DNA from: Saccharopolyspora indica
GTDB taxonomy: Bacteria; Actinomycetota; Actinomycetes; Mycobacteriales; Pseudonocardiaceae
Direction of reading: 5' to 3'
Length of the DNA: 64,000 nt
NCBI RefSeq assembly: GCF_027853965.1
Contig: NZ_JAQGLB010000016.1
Location: forward strand, 124,001 to 188,000
Part shown: piece by piece, positions 41,701-49,950 of the stretch
Layout of the letters: the number at the start of each line of letters is the position of its first letter
Position numbering within the stretch: position 1 is the stretch's first letter
Notes under the pieces: generated by a model
The model's database searches: none
What the model was told of the DNA's origin: nothing
What the model saw: the letters and a program-made list of their open reading frames with translations, nothing else
Program-made: the position numbers and the translations under genes

Positions 41701-41732
41701 GCAAGTAAGCGGCTAAAAGGTGCCCTTCACCG
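41682..41732. repeat. GAAGGGCACCTTT hairpin repeat, copy A
   Basis: CGGTGAAGGGCACCTTTAG (41682-41700) pairs with 41713-41732 (starts CTAAAAGGTGCC) apart from one bulged base. The loop GCAAGTAAGCGG is nearly the same as in copy D. It overlaps the end of the channel gene. Confidence 0.85.
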
Positions 41733-41757
41733 TGTTCCATCACCCGTCCAGGGGAGG

Positions 41758-41806
41758 GGTGAAGGGCACCTTTCACCGAGTTACTTGGGGAAAGGTGCCC
41801 TTCGCC
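41758..41806. repeat. GAAGGGCACCTTT hairpin repeat, copy B
   Basis: GGTGAAGGGCACCTTTC (41758-41774) pairs with GAAAGGTGCCCTTCGCC (41790-41806) with one G-T pair. With copy A it forms a close pair between convergent genes, and it can terminate both. Confidence 0.85.
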
Positions 41807-41815
41807 GGGATGGAC

Positions 41816-43849
41816 TCACCAGGCGGGGCGGGTGCGGCGGAGTTGTTTGGCGGGGAGGACGCGGGCTCGGTCTACCGCGAGGACGGTGAACAGGAGGCCT
41901 GCGGCCAGCCAGGCGAGGAGTTGGAGGGCTCCGCTGGTGGCTCCGCCCGATCCCGTCACGATCGCGGAGAGGGCCTGGACCGCGCCGTGGGTGGGCAGGA
42001 AGGCGCTCGTGGTCTGGAGGAAGCCGGGGATCGTGGAGACCACTCCGGTGGCCGCCGCCAGCACCAGGACCGCGATCGCGACGACGCGGCCGGTGTTGCC
42101 GAGCAGGGCGATCAGGGCCTGGTTGAGCGACACGAAGGCCAGCGCTGCCAACAGGGTCACGCCGGCGAAGGCCGCCCAGGAGCCGAAGCCGAGTCCCAGG
42201 AACGGGGCCAGCGCCGCGCTGACCACGACCGCTCCGATCGCCGCGATCAGCGTTCCGGGCAGCAGCGAGCCGAGGACCAGCCGCCAGGTGGACCGGCGCG
42301 AGCTCGCCGCGTTCTCCGGCACCGCCCTGGTCACCGCGTAGATGCCCAGCGCCGCCGTCCAGAACGCGACGGCGATCAGCAGCGCGATCAGCGACTTGCC
42401 GAAGCCGGGCAGGTCCGACTGCAGCGCGGCCGGGCTGGCCGCCACCGTCTTGAGGTGCGCGCGCTCCTCGTCGGTGTAGTTGGGCAGTTGGTCGGCCGCC
42501 GGGCCGATCTGGTCGGCGAACTGCCGGTTGCCGTTCGCGACCTGCTCGGCACCGGAGACCAGCTGGCCCACCCCGCCGTCGAGCTCCTGGACGCCGCCGT
42601 TGAGCTCCTGAACACCGCCGTTGAGCTGGTTCAGGCCGCCGGAGAGCTGCTGCGCGCCGTCGGCGAGCTGCGAGCCGCCGTCGGCGAGCTGGCCGATCCC
42701 GCCGACCAGCTGGCCGGAGGAGTCGGCGAGCATCCGGGTGCCCGTGGCGACCTGCTCGGAACCGTAGGCGAGGCCCTCGAAACCGTCCCGCGCCTGCTTC
42801 ACCGGCGCCTGGATCTTCTCCTTGATGCCGTCGAGCACGCCTTCGCGCTGCGTGACCTGGTCGATCTGGGCGCGCAGCCGGGTGCAGAAGTCCGAGGTCA
42901 GGCCCTCGGCGGGGCACTGCTCGGCGATCTTGTCGAGCCCGTCGAGCTTGGGGGAGTCGGGGATCAGCTCGGTCGCGGCGAGGATCTGGTCGGCGAGCGG
43001 GACGAACTGGTCGGCCATCGCGCGGTTGCCCGCGGCGACCTGCTCCGCGCCGTCGGCCAGCTGCCGGGTCTGCGCGGGCATCTGCGAGACCTGCTGGTGC
43101 AGCTGGTTCAGCCCGCCGGACAGCTGCTTCGCGCCGTCGGCGAGCTGCGAACCACCATCGGCCAGCTGCGGCACACCGCCCGCCAGCTCGCCGACACCGC
43201 CGGAGAGCTGACCGACGCCGTCGGCCAGCTGCCGCGTGCCGTCGGCGAGCTGCCCGCTGCCGTCGGCGAGCTGCCGCGCGCCGTCGACCGCGGTGCCCAG
43301 CTGCCCGTGCATCTCCGAGAAGCCGCCGTAGAACCCGTCGAGCAGCATCTCCAGGATCTGCTGGTTGAACACCGAAACGCTCTGCCGCGCAGCGGATTCC
43401 ACCGCCGCCGCATCGGCCGGAGCGGCCACCGGCGAGGTCTGCACGGTGATCCCGGCGCGGGTGGCGTCCAGCGGCTCACCGGTCATCACCGACGCGGTGT
43501 TGCGGGAGAACGCCTCGGGGATGGTCACCGCGGCGGCGTAGCGGCCCTCGGCCAGACCCTCCTCGGCGTCCTCGGCGGCGGTGATCTGCCAGACGTAGCC
43601 GGAATCGGTGCTGTTGACCAGCTTCGCGGCCATCTCCCGGCCCAGCGGCGCCATCTGCCCGTTGATGGTGGTCGGCTCGTCGGCGTTGACCACCGCGACC
43701 TTGGCGGCGCCGTGCTGGCTCATCGGCGCCCAGAAGGCCCAGGCCAGCACGCCGACGACGAGCACCGGGACCAGGGCCAGCCCGATCCAGGTCAGCCGTC
43801 CGACCGAACCTCCGGCGCGCCGGGTGGCCTGCGTGAACGGGTTCTTCAT
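41816..43849 (-). CDS. YhgE/Pip-type ABC-2-like membrane protein with QLADG repeats
   Basis: Protein of 678 residues. One N-terminal membrane segment (LTWIGLALVPVLVVGVLAWAF) precedes an external region of about 400 residues. Two blocks of that region have tandem LADG-type heptads (QLADGSGQLADGTRQLADG and similar), predicted to form long helical hairpins. Several membrane segments at the C-terminus (from about residue 490) match YhgE/ABC-2 proteins. Such proteins act with MMPL or ABC partners in export or envelope assembly. It begins 5 bases after the MMPL gene, so the two form one operon. Confidence 0.85.
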   Translation of the reverse strand: MKNPFTQATRRAGGSVGRLTWIGLALVPVLVVGVLAWAFWAPMSQHGAAKVAVVNADEPTTINGQMAPLGREMAAKLVNSTDSGYVWQITAAEDAEEGLAEGRYAAAVTIPEAFSRNTASVMTGEPLDATRAGITVQTSPVAAPADAAAVESAARQSVSVFNQQILEMLLDGFYGGFSEMHGQLGTAVDGARQLADGSGQLADGTRQLADGVGQLSGGVGELAGGVPQLADGGSQLADGAKQLSGGLNQLHQQVSQMPAQTRQLADGAEQVAAGNRAMADQFVPLADQILAATELIPDSPKLDGLDKIAEQCPAEGLTSDFCTRLRAQIDQVTQREGVLDGIKEKIQAPVKQARDGFEGLAYGSEQVATGTRMLADSSGQLVGGIGQLADGGSQLADGAQQLSGGLNQLNGGVQELNGGVQELDGGVGQLVSGAEQVANGNRQFADQIGPAADQLPNYTDEERAHLKTVAASPAALQSDLPGFGKSLIALLIAVAFWTAALGIYAVTRAVPENAASSRRSTWRLVLGSLLPGTLIAAIGAVVVSAALAPFLGLGFGSWAAFAGVTLLAALAFVSLNQALIALLGNTGRVVAIAVLVLAAATGVVSTIPGFLQTTSAFLPTHGAVQALSAIVTGSGGATSGALQLLAWLAAGLLFTVLAVDRARVLPAKQLRRTRPAW

Positions 43850-43854
43850 TGCCC

Positions 43855-46575
43855 TCAAACCTCCTGGAGGCGGCCCGCGAGCACGCTCGGGCGCGCGGAG
43901 AGCCGCAGAACGTCGACCCGGTGCTCCGGCAGCATGTCGGAGATCAGGCTCGGGTTCTGGTAGGTCACGACGAAGCTCACCGGAGATCCATCCGAAGTGG
44001 ACGATCCGTGGAGCAGGGCGGCCAGCTGGCGGCGCTGTTCGGCGTCGGCGATGGCGTCGGCCTCGTCGAGCAGCACCAGCCGCACGCCTTCGGCGACGGC
44101 CTCCCGGACTTCGGCGGCAGGTCCGGCGCTGCTCCGGCACTGGATCAGCGCGGTGCGCGACCGCACCGCCCGCGCTCGCTGCGGCAGCAGGAACCCGGCC
44201 ACCCGCAGGTCGCCCTGCACGGTGCGGACCCGACCGCCGAGCGCGTGCAGCAGCGCGGACGAGCCGTCGCCCTCCACCGCGAGCACCCCGCCGGGGCGCA
44301 GGTTGATCCGCACCCCGCCGACGACCTGGTCACCGCGGTCGTCCTGGATGCTCAGGCCGCGGGCGCTGACCACCTCGTCGTTGCCCGGCCACTCGGCCAG
44401 CCGCAGCTCGTGCTGCAGCGCCTCGCCCTCCACGTCCAGCGCGGGCAGCCGGCGGGCCAGCCAGCGCGGCAGCCACCAGGCCTTGTCCCCGAGCAGCGCC
44501 ATCACCGCGGGCACCAGCGTCATCCGGACCAGGAACGCGTCGACGAACACGCCGACCGCGAGCCCGAACGCGATGGGCTTGATGTTGGCGTCGCCGTGCG
44601 GGACGAACGCGGCGAACACCGAGATCATGATGACCGCGGCGGCCACCACCACCGGCGCGACGTTGGTGAAGCCGGACTCGATGGCCCGCTTCGCATCGCC
44701 GTGGTGGGTGTACTCCTCGCGCATCCGGGAGACCAGGAAGACCTCGTAGTCCATGGCCAGCCCGAACAGGATCGCCATCAGCAGGATCGGCATGAAGCTG
44801 ATGACCCCGCCGACGTGCGCCACGTTCAGCGGCCCGGCCAGGTGGCCCTGGTTGAACACGAACGCCACCGCGCCGAAGGTCGCACCGACCGACAGCAGGT
44901 AGCCGAGCGCGGCCTTGACCGGCACCCACACCGACCGGAACACCATCGCCAGCAGCACCAGCGTCAGCCCGACCACGATGAGCGCGAACGGCAGCAGCGC
45001 GTCGAAGAGCTTCTCGGACAGGTCGATGCCGATCGCGGTCACGCCGGTCACCGCGATGCCCGAGCCGTACTTCTCGGCGAAGTGCGGGCTCATCGCGCGC
45101 AGCCGGTGCACCAGGTCGGCGGTCTCGTCGGATTCGCCGCCGGTGGTCGGCACCACCTGGATGATGCCGGTGTCGATGGTCGGGTTCGGCGTGGCCATCG
45201 GCACCGCGGCCACGCCCGGCATCGCCCGGATCTCGTCGGCGATGCCGTTGACCATGCCGAGCGGGTCCTTGCTGCCGATGATGTCGGTGGTGACCATCAG
45301 CGGGCTGTTGAAACCGGGGCCGAACTTCTCGGCGACGTGGTCGTAGGTGTCGCGCGCCGGGGTCCCGGCGGCCTGGGCGCTCGCGTCGGGCACCGACAGC
45401 TTCAGGTCCACCATCGGCAGCGTGCACACGCCGAGGGCCGCGACGACCAGCGCGATCGTCACCAGCGGCGCCTTGGTGACCGCCCGCACCCAGGTCAGCG
45501 CGAAGGAGCGGCGCTCGCGCCGCGGCTTGGCCGCCCGCCTGCGCCGCACCTTGACCGGCCGCAGCCGCTCGCCCGCGAAGCTGAGCAGCGCCGGGATCAT
45601 GGTCAGCGACACCGCGACGCCGACCGCGATCGCGACGCCGGCCAGCACGCCCATCGTGGTCAGGAAGGTGATCCCGGGGACCGCCAGCGCCAGCAGCGCG
45701 ATGATCACCGTGACCCCGGCGAAGATCACCGCCGAGCCCGCGGTGGCCACCGAGCGCGCGATGGACTCGGTGACGCCGACGCCTGCGGCGAGCTGCTCGC
45801 GGTGCCGGGACACGATGAACAGCGAGTAGTCGATGCCCACGGCCAGACCCAGCATCACGCCGAGCATCGGCGCGGCCGAGGAGACCTCGGTGACCGCGGT
45901 GGTCAGCAGCACGATCGTCATCGACACGCCGACGCCGACGAGCGCGGTGATCAGCGGCATCACCGCGGCGATCAGCGATCGCAGCAACAGCAGCAGCACC
46001 AGCAGCGCGACGACCACGCCGACGGCCTCGGTGGCGCCCAGCGCGGGCATGGCGTTGGCGAAGATGTCGCCGCCTACGTGCACCTCGGCGCCCGGGCCGA
46101 GCTGCCGCTCCAGCGCATCGGCCTCGCCGAGCAGGTCGTTCTTGACCTGCTCCGGCACGTCCAGCGGCGGGAAGTCGAACTGCATGTTGATCAAGCCGGT
46201 GCTGCGGTCCTCGGAGACCTGGTTGTCCACCAGCTCGTCGAGCGGGCTCATCACGGCGTCCACGCCGTCCCACTGCGAGACGCGGTCGATGAGGCCTTCG
46301 AAGGCCTCCCTGACCTGCGGCGAGTCCACCTGCTGGCCCGCGGGCGCGGTGAACACCAGCTGCGCCCGCGACCCGGTCATCTGCGGGAAGACGTTGTTGA
46401 GGTGGTCCAGCGCCTCCTGCGATTCGGCCCCGGGGATCTCGAGACTGGTCTCCATCCCCTGTTGCAGGAAGAACGCGCCACCGCCCAGCGCTGCGAGCAG
46501 CGCGAGCCAGGCGACCAGCACCCATGCCCTGGCGCGGACCACGGCCCGCCCGAGTCGGTACAGCAAAGACGACAA
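43855..46575 (-). CDS. MMPL/RND-family transporter fused to degenerate ABC ATPase-like domain
   Basis: Protein of about 906 residues. Residues 1-720 are a two-repeat MMPL exporter: LGRAVVRARAWVLVAWLALL, first sensor-like block VGIDYSLFIVSRHREQL, second repeat AMDYEVFLVSRMREEYTHHG. The last 185 residues resemble an ABC nucleotide-binding domain (SARGLSIQDDRGDQVVGGV, LLDEADAIADAEQRRQL), but the Walker A reads VEGDGSSALLHALG and lacks the Lys. TTG 46575 has GGGAG eight bases upstream and gives the family's usual start; GTG 46584 is possible. A TetR gene is divergent. Confidence 0.85.
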   Translation of the reverse strand: MSSLLYRLGRAVVRARAWVLVAWLALLAALGGGAFFLQQGMETSLEIPGAESQEALDHLNNVFPQMTGSRAQLVFTAPAGQQVDSPQVREAFEGLIDRVSQWDGVDAVMSPLDELVDNQVSEDRSTGLINMQFDFPPLDVPEQVKNDLLGEADALERQLGPGAEVHVGGDIFANAMPALGATEAVGVVVALLVLLLLLRSLIAAVMPLITALVGVGVSMTIVLLTTAVTEVSSAAPMLGVMLGLAVGIDYSLFIVSRHREQLAAGVGVTESIARSVATAGSAVIFAGVTVIIALLALAVPGITFLTTMGVLAGVAIAVGVAVSLTMIPALLSFAGERLRPVKVRRRRAAKPRRERRSFALTWVRAVTKAPLVTIALVVAALGVCTLPMVDLKLSVPDASAQAAGTPARDTYDHVAEKFGPGFNSPLMVTTDIIGSKDPLGMVNGIADEIRAMPGVAAVPMATPNPTIDTGIIQVVPTTGGESDETADLVHRLRAMSPHFAEKYGSGIAVTGVTAIGIDLSEKLFDALLPFALIVVGLTLVLLAMVFRSVWVPVKAALGYLLSVGATFGAVAFVFNQGHLAGPLNVAHVGGVISFMPILLMAILFGLAMDYEVFLVSRMREEYTHHGDAKRAIESGFTNVAPVVVAAAVIMISVFAAFVPHGDANIKPIAFGLAVGVFVDAFLVRMTLVPAVMALLGDKAWWLPRWLARRLPALDVEGEALQHELRLAEWPGNDEVVSARGLSIQDDRGDQVVGGVRINLRPGGVLAVEGDGSSALLHALGGRVRTVQGDLRVAGFLLPQRARAVRSRTALIQCRSSAGPAAEVREAVAEGVRLVLLDEADAIADAEQRRQLAALLHGSSTSDGSPVSFVVTYQNPSLISDMLPEHRVDVLRLSARPSVLAGRLQEV

Positions 46576-46600
46576 CCGGAACACTCCCGCAGCGAAGAGG

Positions 46601-46673
46601 TCGATACACGGCGCATGCGATACGCGATGCATGCGATACACGATGTATTCGATGCACACTGTATATTTCCCGA
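46601..46673. promoter_or_regulatory. Repeat-rich operator between MMPL operon and TetR gene
   Basis: Two adjacent 16-bp direct repeats, ATGCGATACGCGATGC (46615-46630) and ATGCGATACACGATGT (46631-46646), are overlapped by the palindrome ATACA-CGA-TGTAT (46636-46648). GATACAC also occurs at 46603. This suggests several TetR dimers bound side by side over the divergent promoters. Confidence 0.75.
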
Positions 46674-46737
46674 GATCACCGGCGCCGCCCTCGCAGCCGA
46701 ACTGTGAGGCGAAACACTGAGCGGGAGACTCAAGCCC

Positions 46738-47385
46738 ATGACCGATCAGCCGCAACGACGCGAAACACGTCGCCGCGCGGAGACCCGTCGACGGCTGATC
46801 GCCGCTGCCCGGCAGGTGTTCCTCGAACACAGCATCCGGGACGCCCCGGTCGAGCTGATCTGCGAAGCGGCCGGCTTCAGCCGCGGCGCCTTCTACTCCA
46901 ACTTCGAGACGAAGGAAGACCTGTTCCTCGCCGTCTACGAGGAGGAGATGACCGCCCGCATCGACCAGACCAGGGAGATCATCGAGAAAGCGGTGGCACC
47001 GACCGGCGAAGACCGCTCGGTGCACGACGCCATCCTCCAGATCGGCGCGGCGTGCGCGGAATCGCTGGTCGCGGACAAGACCTGGTACCTGCTGCTGACG
47101 GAGTTCCGCGCCCACGCCCTCCGCAGCCCGCAGCTGCGCCTCCGAGCGGGCGAGTACCTGGTCCAGGTCACCGAAGCGGTGGCGGAGCTGATGCAGCACG
47201 CCCTCGACGAACTGGGCATGCAAGCGGACGTGGACACCCGCGACGCGGTCCGAGCCCTGATCGCGATCTACGACGCAGAACTGGAACGAGCGGTCTTCAG
47301 CAACAGCGACCCCAACATGAGCACGTTATTCACCGAAATCTTCCCCCGCGTCGCCACAGCCCTCATCACGCCCAAGAACGCCTGA
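46738..47385 (+). CDS. TetR-family regulator, probable repressor of the efflux operon
   Basis: Regulator of 215 residues. N-terminal HTH: RRRLIAAARQVFLEHSIRDA, then ICEAAGFSRGAFYSNFETKEDLFLAVYEE. The C-terminal ligand domain is longer than in QacR types (TWYLLLTEFRAHALRSPQLR). It is divergent from the MMPL/YhgE operon with a multi-site operator between them, the standard layout for efflux control. ATG 46738 has GAGACTCAAGCCC before it, a weak ribosome site. Confidence 0.9.
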   Translation: MTDQPQRRETRRRAETRRRLIAAARQVFLEHSIRDAPVELICEAAGFSRGAFYSNFETKEDLFLAVYEEEMTARIDQTREIIEKAVAPTGEDRSVHDAILQIGAACAESLVADKTWYLLLTEFRAHALRSPQLRLRAGEYLVQVTEAVAELMQHALDELGMQADVDTRDAVRALIAIYDAELERAVFSNSDPNMSTLFTEIFPRVATALITPKNA

Positions 47386-47540
47386 CGGCCGGTGTTCGGC
47401 CAGATAGACCTGTCCTCATCCGACCTCGGCAGTAGCGGTGGTGGCGACGCCTTCGGCAGTCGGACGCAAAAGAGTGATGCTGTCCGCGCATCGTTGACCT
47501 GCAGCGACGTTCCAGGTTGAATGGCACCAGGCCGGTGACA

Positions 47541-47559
47541 AGAGCCCCAGGGGGGCTCT
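47541..47559. terminator. Hairpin between convergent TetR and DUF3800 genes
   Basis: AGAGCCCC (47541-47548), AGG, GGGGCTCT (47552-47559): 8-bp perfect stem with a 3-base loop. Confidence 0.5.
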
Positions 47560-47581
47560 CCCCCAAGGGGTAGCCGGCCTC

Positions 47582-48232
47582 TTACTTTGTCCAGGGCTCG
47601 AAGCAGCTCTGCAGCGAGTCGCTGATCATGCCCCAGTACTCCTCCTTGCCCTTCTCCAGCTTTCGCTGCACAGCCCATGCTGCGTAGTCGGCGACTTGCA
47701 GCCCCCACGAGGTGGGCGCGGGCCAGTGGCAGAGGTGCACGTCCCGGCCGTTGGGTCCCTGCACTTGGCACACGTCGTGAAGCGCCGACTCGAATGCTCT
47801 CTTGCGGGCATTGGTCCCGAGAGTCGCGGCCACGACGAACAGGCGGTCGCCCTTGGCCGCGACGCGAGGCGCGAGGTACTTGAAGTGCAGGTACCAAGCC
47901 ATCTTGTACAGGTAGACCTCGCCTGCTTCGCGGACGTGGTCGTACGCCTCGTGCTTGTCGAGCATCGTGGCGTCCAGTCGCCATCCCTGCTCCGCGATGA
48001 GCGCGTACACCTCTTTCCTCGTCGGGTGGCTGTCATCGGTCGCGTGGAAGAAGCCCTTCTTCAAACCCACCCCGCGCGCGTGCAGTTCGGCGCGCAACTG
48101 CAGCGCTTCGTTGAGGGCCATGCCGTGATCCCGGATGACTGCCGTAGCGATGCCGAAGAAGCGCGAAGCGCCTTCGTGCTGCTGGTAGTCGAGATTGCCG
48201 GTCTCATCGGCGTACATGAAGATGTCTGCCAC
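47582..48232 (-). CDS. DUF3800-domain protein
   Basis: Protein of 216 residues. It starts VADIFMYADETGNLDYQQHE, the DUF3800 hallmark with a strand followed by acidic residues. It ends with GLQVADYAAWAVQRKLEKGK, the second conserved block with Asp. The arrangement resembles RNase H-like nucleases, but activity is unproven. DUF3800 genes are often linked to mobile elements or defence islands. This one stands alone with lower-GC, gene-poor sequence upstream. GTG 48232 follows GGAGAAG. Confidence 0.8.
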   Translation of the reverse strand: MADIFMYADETGNLDYQQHEGASRFFGIATAVIRDHGMALNEALQLRAELHARGVGLKKGFFHATDDSHPTRKEVYALIAEQGWRLDATMLDKHEAYDHVREAGEVYLYKMAWYLHFKYLAPRVAAKGDRLFVVAATLGTNARKRAFESALHDVCQVQGPNGRDVHLCHWPAPTSWGLQVADYAAWAVQRKLEKGKEEYWGMISDSLQSCFEPWTK

Positions 48233-48611
48233 GAATCTTCTCCGTCGATGACTCCGTCTTGATGGACGGTGCTCGGGACAGCCGCCTGCAGTGCCGACTG
48301 CTCTGGCGATCACAAGTTGCGCAGCATCCCGCTTCGAGACTCGATGCGTGCTTGGAGTTGACGGTTCTTGCGGAGCAAGAGCGTTGCGGTCTGTTCGTGC
48401 CTCGATCGCCAGACGTGCGGATCTTGGCAGGTCGGCGTGCCCGGAGTCATGTTGGTGAGCGGTGAAGAGTGATGATCACACTGAAATTGAGTAATGCGGT
48501 GACGCGCTTCGGGAGGAGTTCCTGATCGGTTTCCGTCTTGTGGTCGGGAATCTGGGCGACGTCGTCATGTTTCGCGGGCTGCCTCCGTGCCGGAACCTCG
48601 CGCTGCGGGTT
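48233..48611. other. Gene-free stretch upstream of the DUF3800 gene
   Basis: No supported gene. Base composition is less GC-rich than the neighbours, with GAGTAAT near 48491 resembling the motif beside the next TetR gene. It may be a remnant of integration, but no repeats mark its borders. Confidence 0.4.
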
Positions 48612-49235
48612 TCAGCGGTTCGTGCGGAGGTAGGTGGTGATCATCGCTACCAGCTCGTTCTCCAGTCGTGCGGTGTCGATGGGGCCGGGGGCGGCGACGA
48701 GCGGGTGCACGGTCAGCTCCACAGTGGACGCCACGAGGCGGGCTGCGGTGTCCTTGTCCTGGACCTGGACTTCCGGGTGGCGGTCGAAGAGGTCGCGCAG
48801 GTGTCCGATCATCTCCCGCTCGTAACGGGCCATCCGCTCCAGCAGCTCGCCGGAGCGGGGTGCCTGCTCGAGCATGATCCGCAGCAACCGCGGGTCGTCG
48901 TGGTGGTTCTCGATCACCGCTCGCACGAAGGCGCGGACCGTGTCGTCGAGCGGTTCCGGCGTGTCCGAGCACTGGCGGAGGGCTGCGGTGGACCGGTCGC
49001 CGTCGAGGTGGCGGGTCAGCAGCTCGGCGAGGATCGCGTCCTTGTTCGGGTAGTACTGGTACAGCGAACCGATCGAGATCCGCGCCCGCTCGGCGATGCG
49101 GTTCGTGGTCCCCGCGGCGTAGCCGTGCTCGGCGAAAACGTGAGCAGCGGCGGTGAGGATGCGCTGGCGGGTCAGCTCGGCCCGGACCTGGCGCGGCTGT
49201 TTGCGCGGCTGGAGCCGACGGTGGTCCGGCGGCAT
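48612..49235 (-). CDS. TetR-family regulator
   Basis: Regulator of 207 residues. HTH: TRQRILTAAAHVFAEHGYAA, then TTNRIAERARISIGSLYQYYPNKDAILAELL. The C-terminal domain (VRAFVRAVIENHHDDPRLLR, MLEQAPRS) matches the TetR_C group common in actinobacteria. It is divergent from an FMN protein and a ferredoxin reductase, which it probably represses. ATG 49235 has GGGGG upstream. A longer GTG/ATG start at 49274 would place the protein start in the operator. Confidence 0.87.
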   Translation of the reverse strand: MPPDHRRLQPRKQPRQVRAELTRQRILTAAAHVFAEHGYAAGTTNRIAERARISIGSLYQYYPNKDAILAELLTRHLDGDRSTAALRQCSDTPEPLDDTVRAFVRAVIENHHDDPRLLRIMLEQAPRSGELLERMARYEREMIGHLRDLFDRHPEVQVQDKDTAARLVASTVELTVHPLVAAPGPIDTARLENELVAMITTYLRTNR

Positions 49236-49279
49236 GGCACCCCCTGCGAATCGGCGCGAAAGCGAGTAGCGCACAAGTC

Positions 49280-49291
49280 GAGTAATTGCTC
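49280..49291. promoter_or_regulatory. Near-palindrome GAGTAATTGCTC in the TetR intergenic region
   Basis: GAGTAATTGCTC (49280-49291) is a 12-base dyad with one mismatch pair, 12 bases before the flavin-protein start. It is the only clear dyad in this short divergent region, so it is a candidate operator. Confidence 0.5.
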
Positions 49292-49302
49292 ATTATTGTG
49301 TC

Positions 49303-49938
49303 ATGACCAGCACGGATATCGTCAGCAGAACGCGCCCGCGCCGGATCTCGTTCGCGGCGGTCCGGGCCCGGCTCGGGGAGCCGAGCGCCGTGGGCAAGAC
49401 CAAGGTCCAGGACCGCATCGATCGGCACAGCCACCGCTTCATCGCTCATTGCCCGTTCCTGGCGATGGCCACGTCGGATGCGACCGGCCTGCCCGACTGC
49501 TCGCCGCGCGGCGACTACCCGGGGTTCGTCAAGGTGCTCGACGAGCGCACGCTCGCGATTCCCGACCGGCCGGGCAACAAGCTCGCCGACTCGTTCCACA
49601 ACCTCGCCGAGAACGACGGGATCGGGCTGATGTTCGTCGTCCCCGGAGTGCGAGAAGTGCTGCGCGTCAACGGCCGCGCGTACCCGACCGACGAGCCGGA
49701 CGTGCTCGCCCGGATGCGGATCGAGGGCAAGGAAGCGGAACTGGCGATCGTCGTCGCGGTGGAGGAGGTGTTCTTCCACTGCGGGCGGGCGCTGCTCCGG
49801 TCCCGGCTGTGGGATCCCGCGAGCCAGGACCTGGCCGAGGAGTTGCCGTCCGTCGGCGAGATGGCCGCCGAGCAGATGGGCGGCGATCCGGCGGTGCTGG
49901 AGAAGACGCTCGAAACCGCCTACCGGCAACTGTACTGA
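49303..49938 (+). CDS. Pyridoxamine 5'-phosphate oxidase-family protein (MSMEG_1061-like)
   Basis: Flavin-binding split-barrel protein of 211 residues: RFIAHCPFLAMATSDATGLP, DCSPRGDYPGFVKVLDERT, GLMFVVPGVREVLRVNGRAY. The DxSPRGD and RVNGRA blocks match the FMN-dependent MSMEG_1061 group. It is 12 bases before a ferredoxin reductase gene, which suggests that reductase supplies electrons to this flavin protein or to a shared substrate pathway. Confidence 0.85.
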   Translation: MTSTDIVSRTRPRRISFAAVRARLGEPSAVGKTKVQDRIDRHSHRFIAHCPFLAMATSDATGLPDCSPRGDYPGFVKVLDERTLAIPDRPGNKLADSFHNLAENDGIGLMFVVPGVREVLRVNGRAYPTDEPDVLARMRIEGKEAELAIVVAVEEVFFHCGRALLRSRLWDPASQDLAEELPSVGEMAAEQMGGDPAVLEKTLETAYRQLY

Positions 49939-49950
49939 GGTGATCCGGTC

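Noticed and set aside
45347..46720. Long plus-strand frames opposite the MMPL gene
   Set aside because: They are antisense shadows of a high-GC coding region; Ser/Thr/Ala-rich products with no family signature.
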